Shown here in pieces: positions 1-8,396 of a DNA stretch of 64,000 nt. A program made the translations under genes and the position numbers. The stretch lies in the NCBI GenBank assembly GCA_014238205.1, contig JABABM010000002.1:141321-205320 (forward strand). Direction: 5' to 3'. Below the pieces are notes generated by a model. The model made no database searches. It had not been told where the DNA came from and was given only the letters and a program-made list of their open reading frames with translations. How positions within the stretch are numbered: position 1 is the stretch's first letter; every line of letters starts with the position of its first letter. The stretch is from Phycisphaerales bacterium (GTDB taxonomy: Bacteria; Planctomycetota; Phycisphaerae; Phycisphaerales; SM1A02).

Positions 1-1226
1 GCTGCGGCAATGATGTCATCCGAACCGGAGGTGACCAGCAACATCGCTGGTGAATCGAGCCCACGCAATGCGAAAGGTGCCACAGGATGAAACTCGTTTG
101 GACTGCTTGCTCTCGCCTCGTCACGCTCGGATTCCGCCTGGATTCGCAGTGACTGCTCCTGGTCGATCTGATCCTGCAATGAAGCCTCACGAACTGCATT
201 AAGCCAGCCTGGAAGCAGGGTCATGGCAAGGATGGCTGCGACCAACGCCACGAGAACAGCAGCCCCTGCAAATATGGGGGTGCGATGCCTCCGGGTGAAG
301 AGACGGAGGCGGTACGCAAGGCTGGGTCGCCGGGCAGATATGGGCTCATGCTTCAGGTACCGGACAATATCCCGTCCAAGTTCACCTGCCGTGGCATAGC
401 GACGAGATCGTTCCTTCTCGAGACAGGTGAGCATGATTGTTTCAAGATCCGGCTTGATCGATGCATTCAATCGACGTGGAGTGAGGGGGACATCTTCGCG
501 GATGGCACGCATCGCCTCGAAGATGGGCTGGCCCTCCAGATCATGGGGAAGGCGATCCAAAAGCAACTGGTAGAGCAGAACACCCAGGGCATAGACGTCA
601 CACCGCCCATCAATATCCTGCATCGCCATGTCCACCTGCTCCGGGGCCATGTACTGGACGGTTCCCACGAGACGACCTGCTTCCGTATGCATGTTCTTCG
701 CGTCTATTTCCACTTCGGATACGCGAGCGACGCCGTAGTCGATGACCTTCGGCATTCCCTGCTCATCGACAAGTATGTTCGCTGGTTTCAGATCCCTGTG
801 AATCACCTGCCTCTGATGACCATGATCGATTGCAGCGCAGACTCGTACGAAGATCTTCAGTCGATCCTCGATGTCTGCATCGCGTTCATCAAGGTAGACA
901 TCAAGCTCTCTTCCGCCTGGAATATGTTCCATGACGAAGTACGGCTTCTCGCCACTGCCGTCATCCCAGGTTCCTGCATCGAAGACCTGCGCGATGCCCG
1001 GATGCCGCAGTTTGCCGAGTATCTCGACCTCCTGCTTGAATCGGCGGAGAGTGGAAGGTGGGAAGACTGTTCCCTTCAGGACCTTCAGAGCAACGAGGCG
1101 CTTCGGCTGCTTCTGCATGGCGGCATAGACAACCGACATTCCCCCCTCGCCAAGCAACCTGACTATTCGATAGCCTGCTATCTCTGCTGGTAGATTTACC
1201 TGGTTTTCACCACCTGGTTCAAGCAC
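1..1226 (-). CDS. Membrane Ser/Thr protein kinase, cut by the window edge
   Basis: Hanks-type kinase that should phosphorylate proteins on Ser/Thr; at least 408 codons, with the C-terminus outside the window. A GTG at 1226 is the start: AGGAG lies about 8 bases upstream and an in-frame TGA sits two codons before it. The Gly-rich loop LLGEGGMSVVY is near residues 24-34, the catalytic IHRDLKPAN near 142-150, and the Mg loop reads DYG instead of DFG. A hydrophobic membrane segment near 317-340 follows, then an outside domain I cannot name. It lies 36 bases after a second kinase gene, so the two are probably co-transcribed. Function beyond kinase activity is unknown. Confidence 0.93.
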   Translation of the reverse strand, partial: MLEPGGENQVNLPAEIAGYRIVRLLGEGGMSVVYAAMQKQPKRLVALKVLKGTVFPPSTLRRFKQEVEILGKLRHPGIAQVFDAGTWDDGSGEKPYFVMEHIPGGRELDVYLDERDADIEDRLKIFVRVCAAIDHGHQRQVIHRDLKPANILVDEQGMPKVIDYGVARVSEVEIDAKNMHTEAGRLVGTVQYMAPEQVDMAMQDIDGRCDVYALGVLLYQLLLDRLPHDLEGQPIFEAMRAIREDVPLTPRRLNASIKPDLETIMLTCLEKERSRRYATAGELGRDIVRYLKHEPISARRPSLAYRLRLFTRRHRTPIFAGAAVLVALVAAILAMTLLPGWLNAVREASLQDQIDQEQSLRIQAESERDEARASSPNEFHPVAPFALRGLDSPAMLLVTSGSDDIIAA

Positions 1227-1262
1227 GACTCAGGCTCCTGGCAACCGGTCGGCTCGCGGATA

Positions 1263-2153
1263 TCACTCGCGAGTATCCTCGTCACCCACGATCTCCGGAG
1301 CTGGCTCCGAGGGATTCTCCAGGACATCCTGGATCAGTTCCAGTCGGTTGACAACGACTTCCATGGAAGCCGGGCGATCATCCGGATCCAGTTGAACACA
1401 GTCCATGATCTGCCGTGAGAGCAGCGGATGAATGCGGGGGTTCTTTTCATGAGGAGGAACGGGTGGCTTGATGTCCTCGGCTGCAATGGTTCCCGAGTAG
1501 AGCGAATCGCTCTCTCCCTTGGGAGGCAGTGCCGTTGGGATCACTTCACGGACAAGCACCCAGTACATCATTGCGCCAAAGTTGTACACATCGGTCTTCG
1601 GTGTAATCGCCTGCCGGTGAGCCTGTTCGGGGGCCATGTACCCTGGCGTACCCTGGATTCGCTTCTTCACGGTGCCGATGAGACACGCCTGGCCAAGATC
1701 GATGATCTTGACCGTCTTGTCTTCCGTCACGAGTACATTCGTCGGCTTGATGTCGGCATGTACATATCCACGACCATGCATGTGAAGCAGTCCTTCCGCC
1801 ACCTGCCTGAACAGCTTTATAGCATCCGTGTAATCGGTTGGAAGGCTGTTGTCGAGCGTCACGGCATCCACCAGTTCCATGATGAGAGATACCGACTGCA
1901 GTTTGAACAACTTCCTGTGCCGAATCAACTTGATCATCGAACGAAGGGACGGATGGTCGAACTTCGAACCAGCCTCATACTCGCTTTCAACCTGCTCGAT
2001 GAACCGAAGGTCCTTGCCTTCTTCTCGAACGACATGCTTCAGTGCCCAGACCTGCTTGGTCTTCATGTCCTGGACAGCATAAAGGTGTGATTCCGCACCC
2101 TCGCCAATCTTGGCGAGAATCCTGTAGTTACCAATCTGCTGAGCTGATGACAT
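1263..2153 (-). CDS. Soluble Ser/Thr protein kinase
   Basis: A 296-residue Hanks-type kinase with little beyond the catalytic domain. GEGAES (17-22) is the Gly-rich loop and K39 in WALKHV is the ATP-binding lysine. HADIKPTN (132-139) is the catalytic loop, with Ala replacing the usual Arg of HRD. DLG (152-154) binds Mg, and a canonical APE closes the activation segment at 174-176. The HAD variant means it is a non-RD kinase, which often does not need activation-loop phosphorylation. No membrane segment is visible; the C-terminal 30 residues are acidic and probably disordered. It is first in a pair with the membrane kinase downstream. Substrates cannot be read from sequence. Confidence 0.93.
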   Translation of the reverse strand: MSSAQQIGNYRILAKIGEGAESHLYAVQDMKTKQVWALKHVVREEGKDLRFIEQVESEYEAGSKFDHPSLRSMIKLIRHRKLFKLQSVSLIMELVDAVTLDNSLPTDYTDAIKLFRQVAEGLLHMHGRGYVHADIKPTNVLVTEDKTVKIIDLGQACLIGTVKKRIQGTPGYMAPEQAHRQAITPKTDVYNFGAMMYWVLVREVIPTALPPKGESDSLYSGTIAAEDIKPPVPPHEKNPRIHPLLSRQIMDCVQLDPDDRPASMEVVVNRLELIQDVLENPSEPAPEIVGDEDTRE

Positions 2154-2170
2154 GAACGTGGATACACAAA

Positions 2171-2189
2171 GGGGGTAATGGCTACCCCC
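2171..2189 (-). terminator. Possible terminator hairpin after the amidase gene
   Basis: GGGGGTA and TACCCCC form a perfect 7-bp stem around a 5-base loop. On the minus strand the stem is followed by TTTGTGT, a weak U-rich tail. It lies in the 124-base gap between the amidase stop and the kinase start, so it could end the amidase transcript. The same gap must also hold the kinase promoter. Confidence 0.4.
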
Positions 2190-2277
2190 GGCTCAGCATG
2201 AAATCGACACAGGGCCGACTGGAAGAGACGGAGGGGGGAAATGAAGCCGTTTAGGGTATCCCGTGACGGGATGCTGA

Positions 2278-2952
2278 TCAACGAGCCACGTTAAGTAACT
2301 GCTCAGCGAGCCTGGAATACTCGAAGTACCGCCCCGGGCTGTTGATGCCGGGGGCCAGGTCCCCGTGGAGGCGGATTGAGGTACTTGGAATGCCCAGTTC
2401 CTGCTGGAGCCGCTGGACAAGTCGGATGAGTTGGGCCATTTGCTGGTCTGAGAAGGGCCTTCGATCGCCATTTCCCACCAAGCAGATCCCTATTGAATGC
2501 CCGTTGTGAAGATCGCCCTCGGGCCCGATGACATGAGCCCCAGGAAGCTGGTAATCCCACCGATAACCAGCGTGAACCTCTCCATCAGCGAGGCCATTGC
2601 CATTTCCAATCAGGAAGTGATAGCCCAGCCCCTGGTACCCGAAGCCAAGGTGCTGCCTGTGCACAGTCTCAGGAGTACCGAATGCCGCGCCCAGGTGGTG
2701 AATGACGATTCCAGTCCACCGCTTCTTATCAAGTGGGGTTGCAAGATCGAACAGTGAATCATGGCCTGCCGCGTTGACCTCATCAAGGTCCCTGAGATTC
2801 GTCAGTGGAAAGCCACGCGTCGTCATCGATCGGCTGTCGAGACTCAGCAGGCCGATCGCGATGCTCATAGCCGCAATGAAACTCGCCCAGACCACTTGGG
2901 TCCGGCGAGCGATCGCTGGCTTCGCTCGGGATGTCGAAGGGAAAGTTGCCAC
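2278..2952 (-). CDS. Membrane-anchored N-acetylmuramoyl-L-alanine amidase (Amidase_2/PGRP family)
   Basis: Amidase_2 enzymes cut the bond between muramic acid and the stem peptide of peptidoglycan. With the GTG start at 2952 the protein has 224 residues: a hydrophobic anchor at about 20-38, then the amidase domain. GIVIHH (81-86) holds the first zinc histidine and LHGDLAPG near residue 200 the second. The third ligand, normally Cys in a CPG motif, reads N-S-P-G here, so Ser replaces Cys; activity is therefore uncertain. The start is not settled: the frame stays open upstream through the neighbouring lipoprotein gene, and other GTG codons exist (for example 3036). It follows two lipoprotein genes on the same strand. 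Confidence 0.8.
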   Translation of the reverse strand: MATFPSTSRAKPAIARRTQVVWASFIAAMSIAIGLLSLDSRSMTTRGFPLTNLRDLDEVNAAGHDSLFDLATPLDKKRWTGIVIHHLGAAFGTPETVHRQHLGFGYQGLGYHFLIGNGNGLADGEVHAGYRWDYQLPGAHVIGPEGDLHNGHSIGICLVGNGDRRPFSDQQMAQLIRLVQRLQQELGIPSTSIRLHGDLAPGINSPGRYFEYSRLAEQLLNVAR

Positions 2953-3079
2953 CGGCGTGTCTTTGTTGCTCCTGAACCTTATATATCGTGCGCCTGGTTG
3001 AAGTTCCTTGAGCAGAAACGCCGTGAACAGGGTCACAAGGTCCGATATCGACGGGAGTTGTACGAATTTCGTCGGTTCG

Positions 3080-3280
3080 TCAGGGATCGAGACGACGCTG
3101 AAGTGCCGGGGTCGGGTTTCCGAACACATCCGGATCCTCTGTCGGCTGTGGTCCATGCCGAGCTTCGTCGTATTCCGAGTACTGGTGACGCGGCAACTTC
3201 TCTTCGAACAGTGGTCGGTAGCAACCCGCCATGAGCAGGATTGAAGCAAGGAACAGCAGCAGGAAAGCAATGCGAATCAT
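3080..3280 (-). CDS. Small lipoprotein (66 aa)
   Basis: The ATG at 3280 gives a 66-residue product with a classic lipoprotein signal: MIRIAF, a run of Leu/Ile/Ala, and a lipobox ending LMAGC with Cys20 as the lipidated residue. The mature part of about 46 residues is polar, rich in Pro, Arg and Glu, and has no recognisable domain. It sits between a larger lipoprotein gene (10 bases upstream) and the amidase, so the three probably share a transcript. The position suggests an envelope role near peptidoglycan, which is only an inference. The larger amidase frame overlaps it in another reading frame; the lipobox is the reason to prefer this one. Confidence 0.75.
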   Translation of the reverse strand: MIRIAFLLLFLASILLMAGCYRPLFEEKLPRHQYSEYDEARHGPQPTEDPDVFGNPTPALQRRLDP

Positions 3281-3290
3281 CGGGTTGATT

Positions 3291-3932
3291 CTACTCCTCC
3301 AGCTGACTGGGAACACGGACTTCAACCGTCGCATCATGATCTACGCCGGTATGGGCATCGGTAAATCTCGCAGACACGTGAATTCCACTGTACTCACCCG
3401 AAAGCGGGGCAGGCCGAAGCGGGATCTCGACCTGGTAGGACGCACCGAGTACTCCTGCTCTCCAGGCATCGCGGATCTCTGCCGGGGAAAGTGACACGCG
3501 ACCCAGTTCGATCGACTCCGCGTCAACCGGCATGAAACGCGCAACCGCCTCGAGACTGCCGGTGAGTTGGATCGGTCGACCCCTGCCATCAATAGCGGTG
3601 ACATGCAGATCAAGCGTGATGAGGCCATCGGCTGCAGATTCCCTTCGCACGCTGCTCAACCTGGAAAGTTCGATTTCAGCAACACGTGGAACATTGAGAA
3701 GCGTGACGGTATTCCCGCCGGATTCGTGTGCAACCTCAGAAAGTTTTGCTTCCAGCTCCGAAACCTGGTGCCTGGACATTTCCAACTCTTCCTTGAGTTG
3801 ATGCACCTCTTCACGAAGGCGTGCGCTTGCCTTTCGGCTCCTGCCATCACAGCCTGATGCAAGAATCACGATGACAAGTACCAGCAGTGGGGCCATGCAC
3901 CGGCAAGGCATGCTCATGACGCAGCGAATCAC
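3291..3932 (-). CDS. Coiled-coil lipoprotein
   Basis: 213 residues with a lipoprotein signal ending LASGC (Cys28), a heptad-like helix rich in Glu/Leu/Arg at about 35-67, and then a beta-rich domain of about 130 residues. The domain resembles those that recur in planctomycete envelope proteins, but I cannot name the family. Its ATG overlaps the clpP stop codon by four bases (ATGA), so it is translationally coupled to clpP. An alternative start, MSMPCR at 3914, would shorten the signal to a more typical length. Function unknown. Confidence 0.8.
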   Translation of the reverse strand: MIRCVMSMPCRCMAPLLVLVIVILASGCDGRSRKASARLREEVHQLKEELEMSRHQVSELEAKLSEVAHESGGNTVTLLNVPRVAEIELSRLSSVRRESAADGLITLDLHVTAIDGRGRPIQLTGSLEAVARFMPVDAESIELGRVSLSPAEIRDAWRAGVLGASYQVEIPLRPAPLSGEYSGIHVSARFTDAHTGVDHDATVEVRVPSQLEE

Positions 3933-4537
3933 GCGTCGTCTTTACCCGGAAGCTTTTCGATGATTTGATCAACCAGCCCGTACTCAGCCATGTCCTCGGC
4001 ACTGAGCCAATTGTTCCGCTCGCAGTCGGAGGCAATGGTGTCACCCGACTTGCCGGTCTGGTTGGCGTAGATGCCGTAGAGCTGATCACGCAGGCGAAGC
4101 ATCTCCCTCGCCTCTATTTCTAGGTCGGTCGCCTGCCCTTCCAGGACGCCTCCGAGCAGTGGCTGGTGCATGAGATTCTTCGAGTGAGGGAGACAGCAAC
4201 GCTTCCCCTTCGTGCCGGAGCATGAAATCAGGGAGCCCATCGAGGCTGCCTGCCCAATGATGAAAGTAGCTACGTCACAGGGAATGAAGTTGATCGTGTC
4301 GATTATCCCAAGGCCAGCTGTCACACTCCCCCCTGGACTGTTGACATAGAGGCTGATATCCGTATCAGGATCCTCGTTTGAAAGGAACAACATCTGGGCC
4401 ACGATGAGGTTGGACATCTCGTCGTGAACGGGTCCGGAACAGAAGATGATCCGGTCCTTCAGAAGCCGGGAGAAGATGTCATAGGCCCGCTCTCCGCGGC
4501 CCTCCTTCTCGATGACGATTGGAATCAAACTGGACAT
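3929..4537 (-). CDS. clpP: ATP-dependent Clp protease proteolytic subunit (second paralogue)
   Basis: ClpP forms a double heptameric chamber that degrades unfolded substrates fed by ClpX or ClpA. This 202-residue protein has the normal family length. The triad is visible: Ser99 in GQAASMGS, His124 in MHQP and Asp171 in SDCER. The handle helix and the YVNSPGGSV strand are also present. It follows a divergent paralogue at 4564-5253 after 26 bases, which suggests a mixed or specialised ClpP1P2 particle as known in actinobacteria. No clpX or tig gene is adjacent. Confidence 0.96.
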   Translation of the reverse strand: MSSLIPIVIEKEGRGERAYDIFSRLLKDRIIFCSGPVHDEMSNLIVAQMLFLSNEDPDTDISLYVNSPGGSVTAGLGIIDTINFIPCDVATFIIGQAASMGSLISCSGTKGKRCCLPHSKNLMHQPLLGGVLEGQATDLEIEAREMLRLRDQLYGIYANQTGKSGDTIASDCERNNWLSAEDMAEYGLVDQIIEKLPGKDDA

Positions 4538-4563
4538 GAATGATGCTCGCGCCGACCTGGTCG

Positions 4564-5253
4564 TCAGGACGCGTCCTTCTTCGTATCAGGTGTGTGCTCG
4601 AATACTTCATCAACAAGACCGTATGCCTTTGCTTCCTCTGAAGTGAAATACTTGTCTCGCTCTCCATCAGCTGCAACAGTCTCGTACGGCTGCCCGGTGT
4701 GCTGGGCAAGAATACGATTAAGTGTTTCCTTGGCCTTGATGATCTGGTCCGCCTGGATCTTGACATCACTCGTCTGACCGTAGACACCTCCATACGGCTG
4801 ATGGATCATCACCTTGCCGTGAGGAAGGATATGCCTCTTCCCCTCGGCCCCTGCCGCAAGCAGAACAGCCGCACCCGAATACGCCCGGCCGATGCAGTAG
4901 GTCGCCACATCGGACGAAATGAATCGCATCGTGTCATACAAGGCAAGCGTGTCATCGACGGATCCGCCCGGGCTGTTGATATAGAGGTTGATCAACTGGC
5001 CCCGCTTCTGGTCTTCGAGGTAGAGCATCTGCATCATGACTCGAAGAGCGCTGGCCTGGTTGATCTCCCCGGCGATGAAGATGACCCGGTTTTCCAGGAG
5101 AAGTTCATCCAGGGTCATTTCCCTGGTTCGCTGGTAGGAACCAGCTGCAATGGGATCAACGCCTGCCGGCCTCTGGAGCATCGGCAGCATTGCTGGCATT
5201 TCGAGGGTGGGTCCCGTGCGTTCCATCATGTATGTCGTTCCTTGGGTGGGCAT
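4564..5253 (-). CDS. clpP: ATP-dependent Clp protease proteolytic subunit (first paralogue)
   Basis: A 229-residue ClpP with an N-terminal extension of about 40 residues, Met- and Pro-rich, that is not typical of the family and may be a propeptide. Ser126 lies in GRAYSGA rather than the usual GQAASMG; His151 (MIHQP) and Asp196 (AADGER) complete the triad, so it should be active. The altered handle and active-site surroundings mark it as a different ClpP type from its downstream neighbour. The start could instead be MMER at 5229. A TATCAT -10-like box lies 17 bases before the ATG at 5253. Confidence 0.95.
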   Translation of the reverse strand: MPTQGTTYMMERTGPTLEMPAMLPMLQRPAGVDPIAAGSYQRTREMTLDELLLENRVIFIAGEINQASALRVMMQMLYLEDQKRGQLINLYINSPGGSVDDTLALYDTMRFISSDVATYCIGRAYSGAAVLLAAGAEGKRHILPHGKVMIHQPYGGVYGQTSDVKIQADQIIKAKETLNRILAQHTGQPYETVAADGERDKYFTSEEAKAYGLVDEVFEHTPDTKKDAS

Positions 5254-5301
5254 CTCGTCGGTGGGGGGGCATGATAGCCGGTCCGGTCGATGATGATCAT
5301 G

Positions 5302-6381
5302 CTACAGATCGAACTCCGATTCGTAGTCGCGCGAAGGGTGGTTTGGCTGAGGTCCAGTGGTCTCACCTGGATCTTCGGGCCCGCTGCCAGGAAGAATGAT
5401 CCTGAACAGTGCCCCCCCGGGATCTGAGGCTTCCAGTTCAACCCGGCCACCGTGGTCTTCGACAAGCTGCCGAGTCACGGGCAGTCCAAGGCCTGTCCCA
5501 CGCTGCCCCTTCGTCGAGGCAAATGGACGAAACACCTCCTCGCGGCGGCTGGGTTCGATACCCGGTCCATTGTCCTCAACAACGATCCAGGCCTCCTCTT
5601 CCTCCTCACTCCAGCCCGCCGACAGAAGCACACTGCCTTCCTTGGAGGGAGCCGCCTCGACTGCATTCAGGAGCAGGTTGAGAATTGCCTGGTGAAGAGC
5701 ATTCGAATCGTATGGGACCGGTGGCATGTCCTCTTCGATGACCAGGTCGATCGTGACACGCTTTCTGACGGCAAGGGGGTGGACAAGTTCAACAGCTTCC
5801 TCGAGGACAGGGGTCAGCAATTGACGCACCGGCTCAAGGCCTCGGGTGCGAGCGTAGGCAAGCATGTTGTATGTCAGGTCATAGATTCGATCGAGATTCC
5901 GACTGAGGATCGGCCAGCCCTCACGTGCAAGCTCAAGGTCGCCACGGTCTATTGCCAACTCGATCGCACTGGCTCCACCACGCAGGCCCTGGAGAATATT
6001 CTTGATGGCATGACTGATCGACGCGACAGTCTGTCCGACTGAAGCCAGTCGTTCCTGCTCAAGTGAACCGACCGGGCCACCGATGTCTCTTGAAGCATCT
6101 ATGAACTGGTACCTGGATGAACCACACTGCAGTGCATCACCCGGCTTGATGGGGGTACGACCGTCGATGCGTTCATCATTCACGAACGTACCATTTGATG
6201 AGTCGAGATCCCTGACATACCACGAGTCGCCATCGGGAGTCAGTTCCGCATGACGGCGGCTGATGGACGTATCCGTCGAGGGCAACGCCTCCGTCGAACG
6301 GCCGATGAGTTGGGGCTCATCCACCGGAAGAGGAAAGACCCGACCGCGATCCGGCCCCTCGATGACCTGCAACATGAGCAT
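5302..6381 (-). CDS. FHA-domain sensor histidine kinase
   Basis: A soluble 359-residue signalling protein. An N-terminal forkhead-associated domain (about 5-95, with IGRST, SRRHAEL and SSNGTFVN) should bind phosphothreonine. The kinase core follows: H-box His124 in SISHAIKN, N-box near 231-242 (LNLLLNA), DNGPG at 270-274 and GTGLGL near 295-300. No membrane segment is present. Family knowledge suggests it links Ser/Thr phosphorylation to two-component signalling, which fits the nearby Hanks kinases. No response regulator is adjacent. The start MLMLQ is chosen because a TACCAT box ends 7 bases before it and the FHA domain begins at once. Confidence 0.93.
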   Translation of the reverse strand: MLMLQVIEGPDRGRVFPLPVDEPQLIGRSTEALPSTDTSISRRHAELTPDGDSWYVRDLDSSNGTFVNDERIDGRTPIKPGDALQCGSSRYQFIDASRDIGGPVGSLEQERLASVGQTVASISHAIKNILQGLRGGASAIELAIDRGDLELAREGWPILSRNLDRIYDLTYNMLAYARTRGLEPVRQLLTPVLEEAVELVHPLAVRKRVTIDLVIEEDMPPVPYDSNALHQAILNLLLNAVEAAPSKEGSVLLSAGWSEEEEEAWIVVEDNGPGIEPSRREEVFRPFASTKGQRGTGLGLPVTRQLVEDHGGRVELEASDPGGALFRIILPGSGPEDPGETTGPQPNHPSRDYESEFDL

Positions 6382-6388
6382 GGTCGAA

Positions 6389-6394
6389 ATGGTA
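6389..6394 (-). promoter_or_regulatory. TACCAT -10-like box of the FHA kinase gene
   Basis: TACCAT on the minus strand ends 7 bases before the ATG at 6381. There is no Shine-Dalgarno sequence between them, so the transcript would be leaderless or nearly so. No good -35 box is seen 16-18 bases upstream. Confidence 0.5.
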
Positions 6395-6406
6395 CGGGGT
6401 TCGGCT

Positions 6407-6435
6407 CTGACGGGAGTCCGTGGCGAAGATACCAT
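6407..6435 (+). promoter_or_regulatory. Promoter of holA (CTGACG - 17 bp - TACCAT)
   Basis: CTGACG at 6407-6412 matches four of six bases of the -35 consensus and is 17 bases from TACCAT at 6430-6435. The -10 box ends 6 bases before the holA ATG at 6442, so transcription should start at or next to the start codon. Confidence 0.55.
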
Positions 6436-6441
6436 GGCTGG

Positions 6442-7488
6442 ATGGCCCGCCGAAGCCCATATGCACCCCCGCGATTCGACGCCTCGATGCGTGTCGTCGT
6501 CCTGCGTGGCAAGGATGCGTTCCTTGTACAGGAATACACGCGACGCTTCATTGCGACTGTCGAAGAAGCCCATGGGGTTGTGGAGCGTTTCGAGTTCGAC
6601 GGCGACAGTGTTCAGCCGGCTGATGTTCTTGATGAACTCCGCAGCTATGGCCTGCTCCAGGAACACAAGGTCGTCATCGTCGACCACGCCGATCAATTTC
6701 TCGCTGCCCAGGGATCAACCGGAAAAACCGGTACACGGCGATTGCTTGAACGATACCTCGAGTCCCCGGTTGAATCCGCCACGCTGCTGCTTCGTGCCGA
6801 GACCTGGAAGGCCGGGAAGATAGACAAGCGGATCGCCGAGATCGGCTTGATGCACAAGATCGATCTTGATGATCGAGCGGACCTTCCCTTTGCAATGAAG
6901 TGGTGCCATGGTCGAACCAAAAAGGCGCATGGTGCCTCCATCGAGGATGATGCAGCTGCGCTGCTCCTGAAGAGAATCGGGCTTGACTTCGCACGCCTGG
7001 ATTCCGAGTTGGCGAAACTGGCTGCTCTCGTGGGTGAGGATGGAGTCATTACCCGGCAGCACGTGATCGAGATGACCGGAATCAGCAGGGAAGAGCAGGC
7101 CTGGGCGATCCAGGACGCAGTGCTGTCTGGTAAACCTGAACGAGCGATACGGACACTTCGTGAACTGCATGAGGTTTCAAGACAACCTGCGGAACTCATT
7201 CTCTGGTCCCTGGTTGATCTTCTTCGGAAGTTGCACGGAACCTCGGCTCTGCTTCGTGCAGGGCACGAATCCGGTGATATTGTTCGTCGGCAGCGTCTCT
7301 TTGGCTCCAGCCGGGACCGTGTACTCCAACTCGCTCGTGCCGGAGAACCTGCCAGGTGGTCTTCGATGCTTCGAGAAACGCTTCGTCGCCAACATGGAAT
7401 TCGGAGTGGATATGGGCGGAACGAACGAACTCTTGAAGGAATCACCGTTCGAATTGCCGATACGTTGAATACGCTCGCGGCAGGATGA
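6442..7488 (+). CDS. holA: DNA polymerase III, delta subunit
   Basis: The delta subunit is part of the clamp loader that opens the DnaN ring and places it on primed DNA. This 348-residue protein has the usual length and layout: an N-terminal P-loop-like fold without Walker motifs (about 14-120), a middle domain, and a helical C-terminal collar domain with the RQPAELILWSL-type helix near 252. Motifs are weak in this family, so the call rests on overall pattern. The ATG at 6442 is chosen over upstream Met codons because those lie inside the divergent kinase gene and a TACCAT box ends 6 bases before it. Confidence 0.85.
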   Translation: MARRSPYAPPRFDASMRVVVLRGKDAFLVQEYTRRFIATVEEAHGVVERFEFDGDSVQPADVLDELRSYGLLQEHKVVIVDHADQFLAAQGSTGKTGTRRLLERYLESPVESATLLLRAETWKAGKIDKRIAEIGLMHKIDLDDRADLPFAMKWCHGRTKKAHGASIEDDAAALLLKRIGLDFARLDSELAKLAALVGEDGVITRQHVIEMTGISREEQAWAIQDAVLSGKPERAIRTLRELHEVSRQPAELILWSLVDLLRKLHGTSALLRAGHESGDIVRRQRLFGSSRDRVLQLARAGEPARWSSMLRETLRRQHGIRSGYGRNERTLEGITVRIADTLNTLAAG

Positions 7489-7542
7489 TCGACCCACCGG
7501 GGTCGATGGCCAGGATGGCCTTCATCGATACAGGACGTATTC

Positions 7543-8388
7543 ATGAGCGCTGGACACCACGTGACGATGTGCTTTCTTGCCGCTGCGACGGCGTCAGGCT
7601 GTGGCCCCCGGGCTGTAACGCTGGATGAACCTCGACAGGATTCCGTTGCAGTCATCGATGCGGCCTCCGTGCCTGAAGTTGGCCACGAGACACCTCCTGC
7701 CGCCGACAGAGAAAGTGTCGAACGACTCCCGATGCGCCAACTGCTTGCAGCCGCTTCCGGATCGATTCTTCACCCGGATCATGACATGACCGGGGAGGAG
7801 ATTGCGAGTCTCAGTTCCGAGGACCGCCAGCTCCTTGAAACGATGCAGACCTGGTTTGCCGATGTCGGGGAGGACCTCGGCAATGGCCAAGACCCCTGGG
7901 TGGTCATGGAGGCAGCTTCGGATTCACTGCAGAAGCAGTTGAAGAGAAACCCGGAACTGAAACTTCCCTCCGTTGCACTCTGTACCCGGGTTGGAGTATT
8001 TGGTGATTACGACGAATGGGGAAACAGAACCGGGAATGAAACGTACACATTCATTGCGCATGCTGGACAACCCGTGATCATCTACGCGGAAATGGAAGGC
8101 GTCTCCAGCAGGCTTGACGAGCAACGTCTCTGGGAAACAATCACGAGCCAGCACCTGGTCATCTACAGTGACCGGGACGGAATACCCCTCTGGGAAGAAC
8201 AGTGGCAGACCGCGTCCGATCGAAGCCAGGTACGACGGAAGAATTACTTCACCACCCAGATCGTGGAACTTCCCCCTGCACTCTCTGCTGGGAACTACCA
8301 CCTCAGGCTGCGTGTTCGCGATGAGAGGAGCGGCGAGGAGACTGAACGGCGTATTCAGTTCACGATGTCGTCGGCTCGGAGAAAGTAG
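7543..8388 (+). CDS. Lipoprotein of unknown function
   Basis: 281 residues with a short lipoprotein signal whose lipobox ends TASGC (Cys20). The mature protein has an acidic, probably helical first half and a beta-rich C-terminal domain from about 145 to 275, ending in a strand pattern like that of Ig-like or carbohydrate-associated domains. I do not recognise the family. It follows holA by 54 bases on the same strand, and its stop lies 8 bases from the convergent sucD stop. Confidence 0.75.
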   Translation: MSAGHHVTMCFLAAATASGCGPRAVTLDEPRQDSVAVIDAASVPEVGHETPPAADRESVERLPMRQLLAAASGSILHPDHDMTGEEIASLSSEDRQLLETMQTWFADVGEDLGNGQDPWVVMEAASDSLQKQLKRNPELKLPSVALCTRVGVFGDYDEWGNRTGNETYTFIAHAGQPVIIYAEMEGVSSRLDEQRLWETITSQHLVIYSDRDGIPLWEEQWQTASDRSQVRRKNYFTTQIVELPPALSAGNYHLRLRVRDERSGEETERRIQFTMSSARRK

Positions 8389-8396
8389 AGCACCCC

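Noticed and set aside
285..1193. Plus-strand open frame of 302 codons
   Set aside because: It is antisense to the membrane kinase, whose minus-strand translation shows all kinase motifs; the plus frame shows none.
6382..6696. N-terminal extension of the FHA kinase
   Set aside because: It lies antisense to holA and contains no domain; the FHA fold begins right after MLMLQ, which also has the -10 box.
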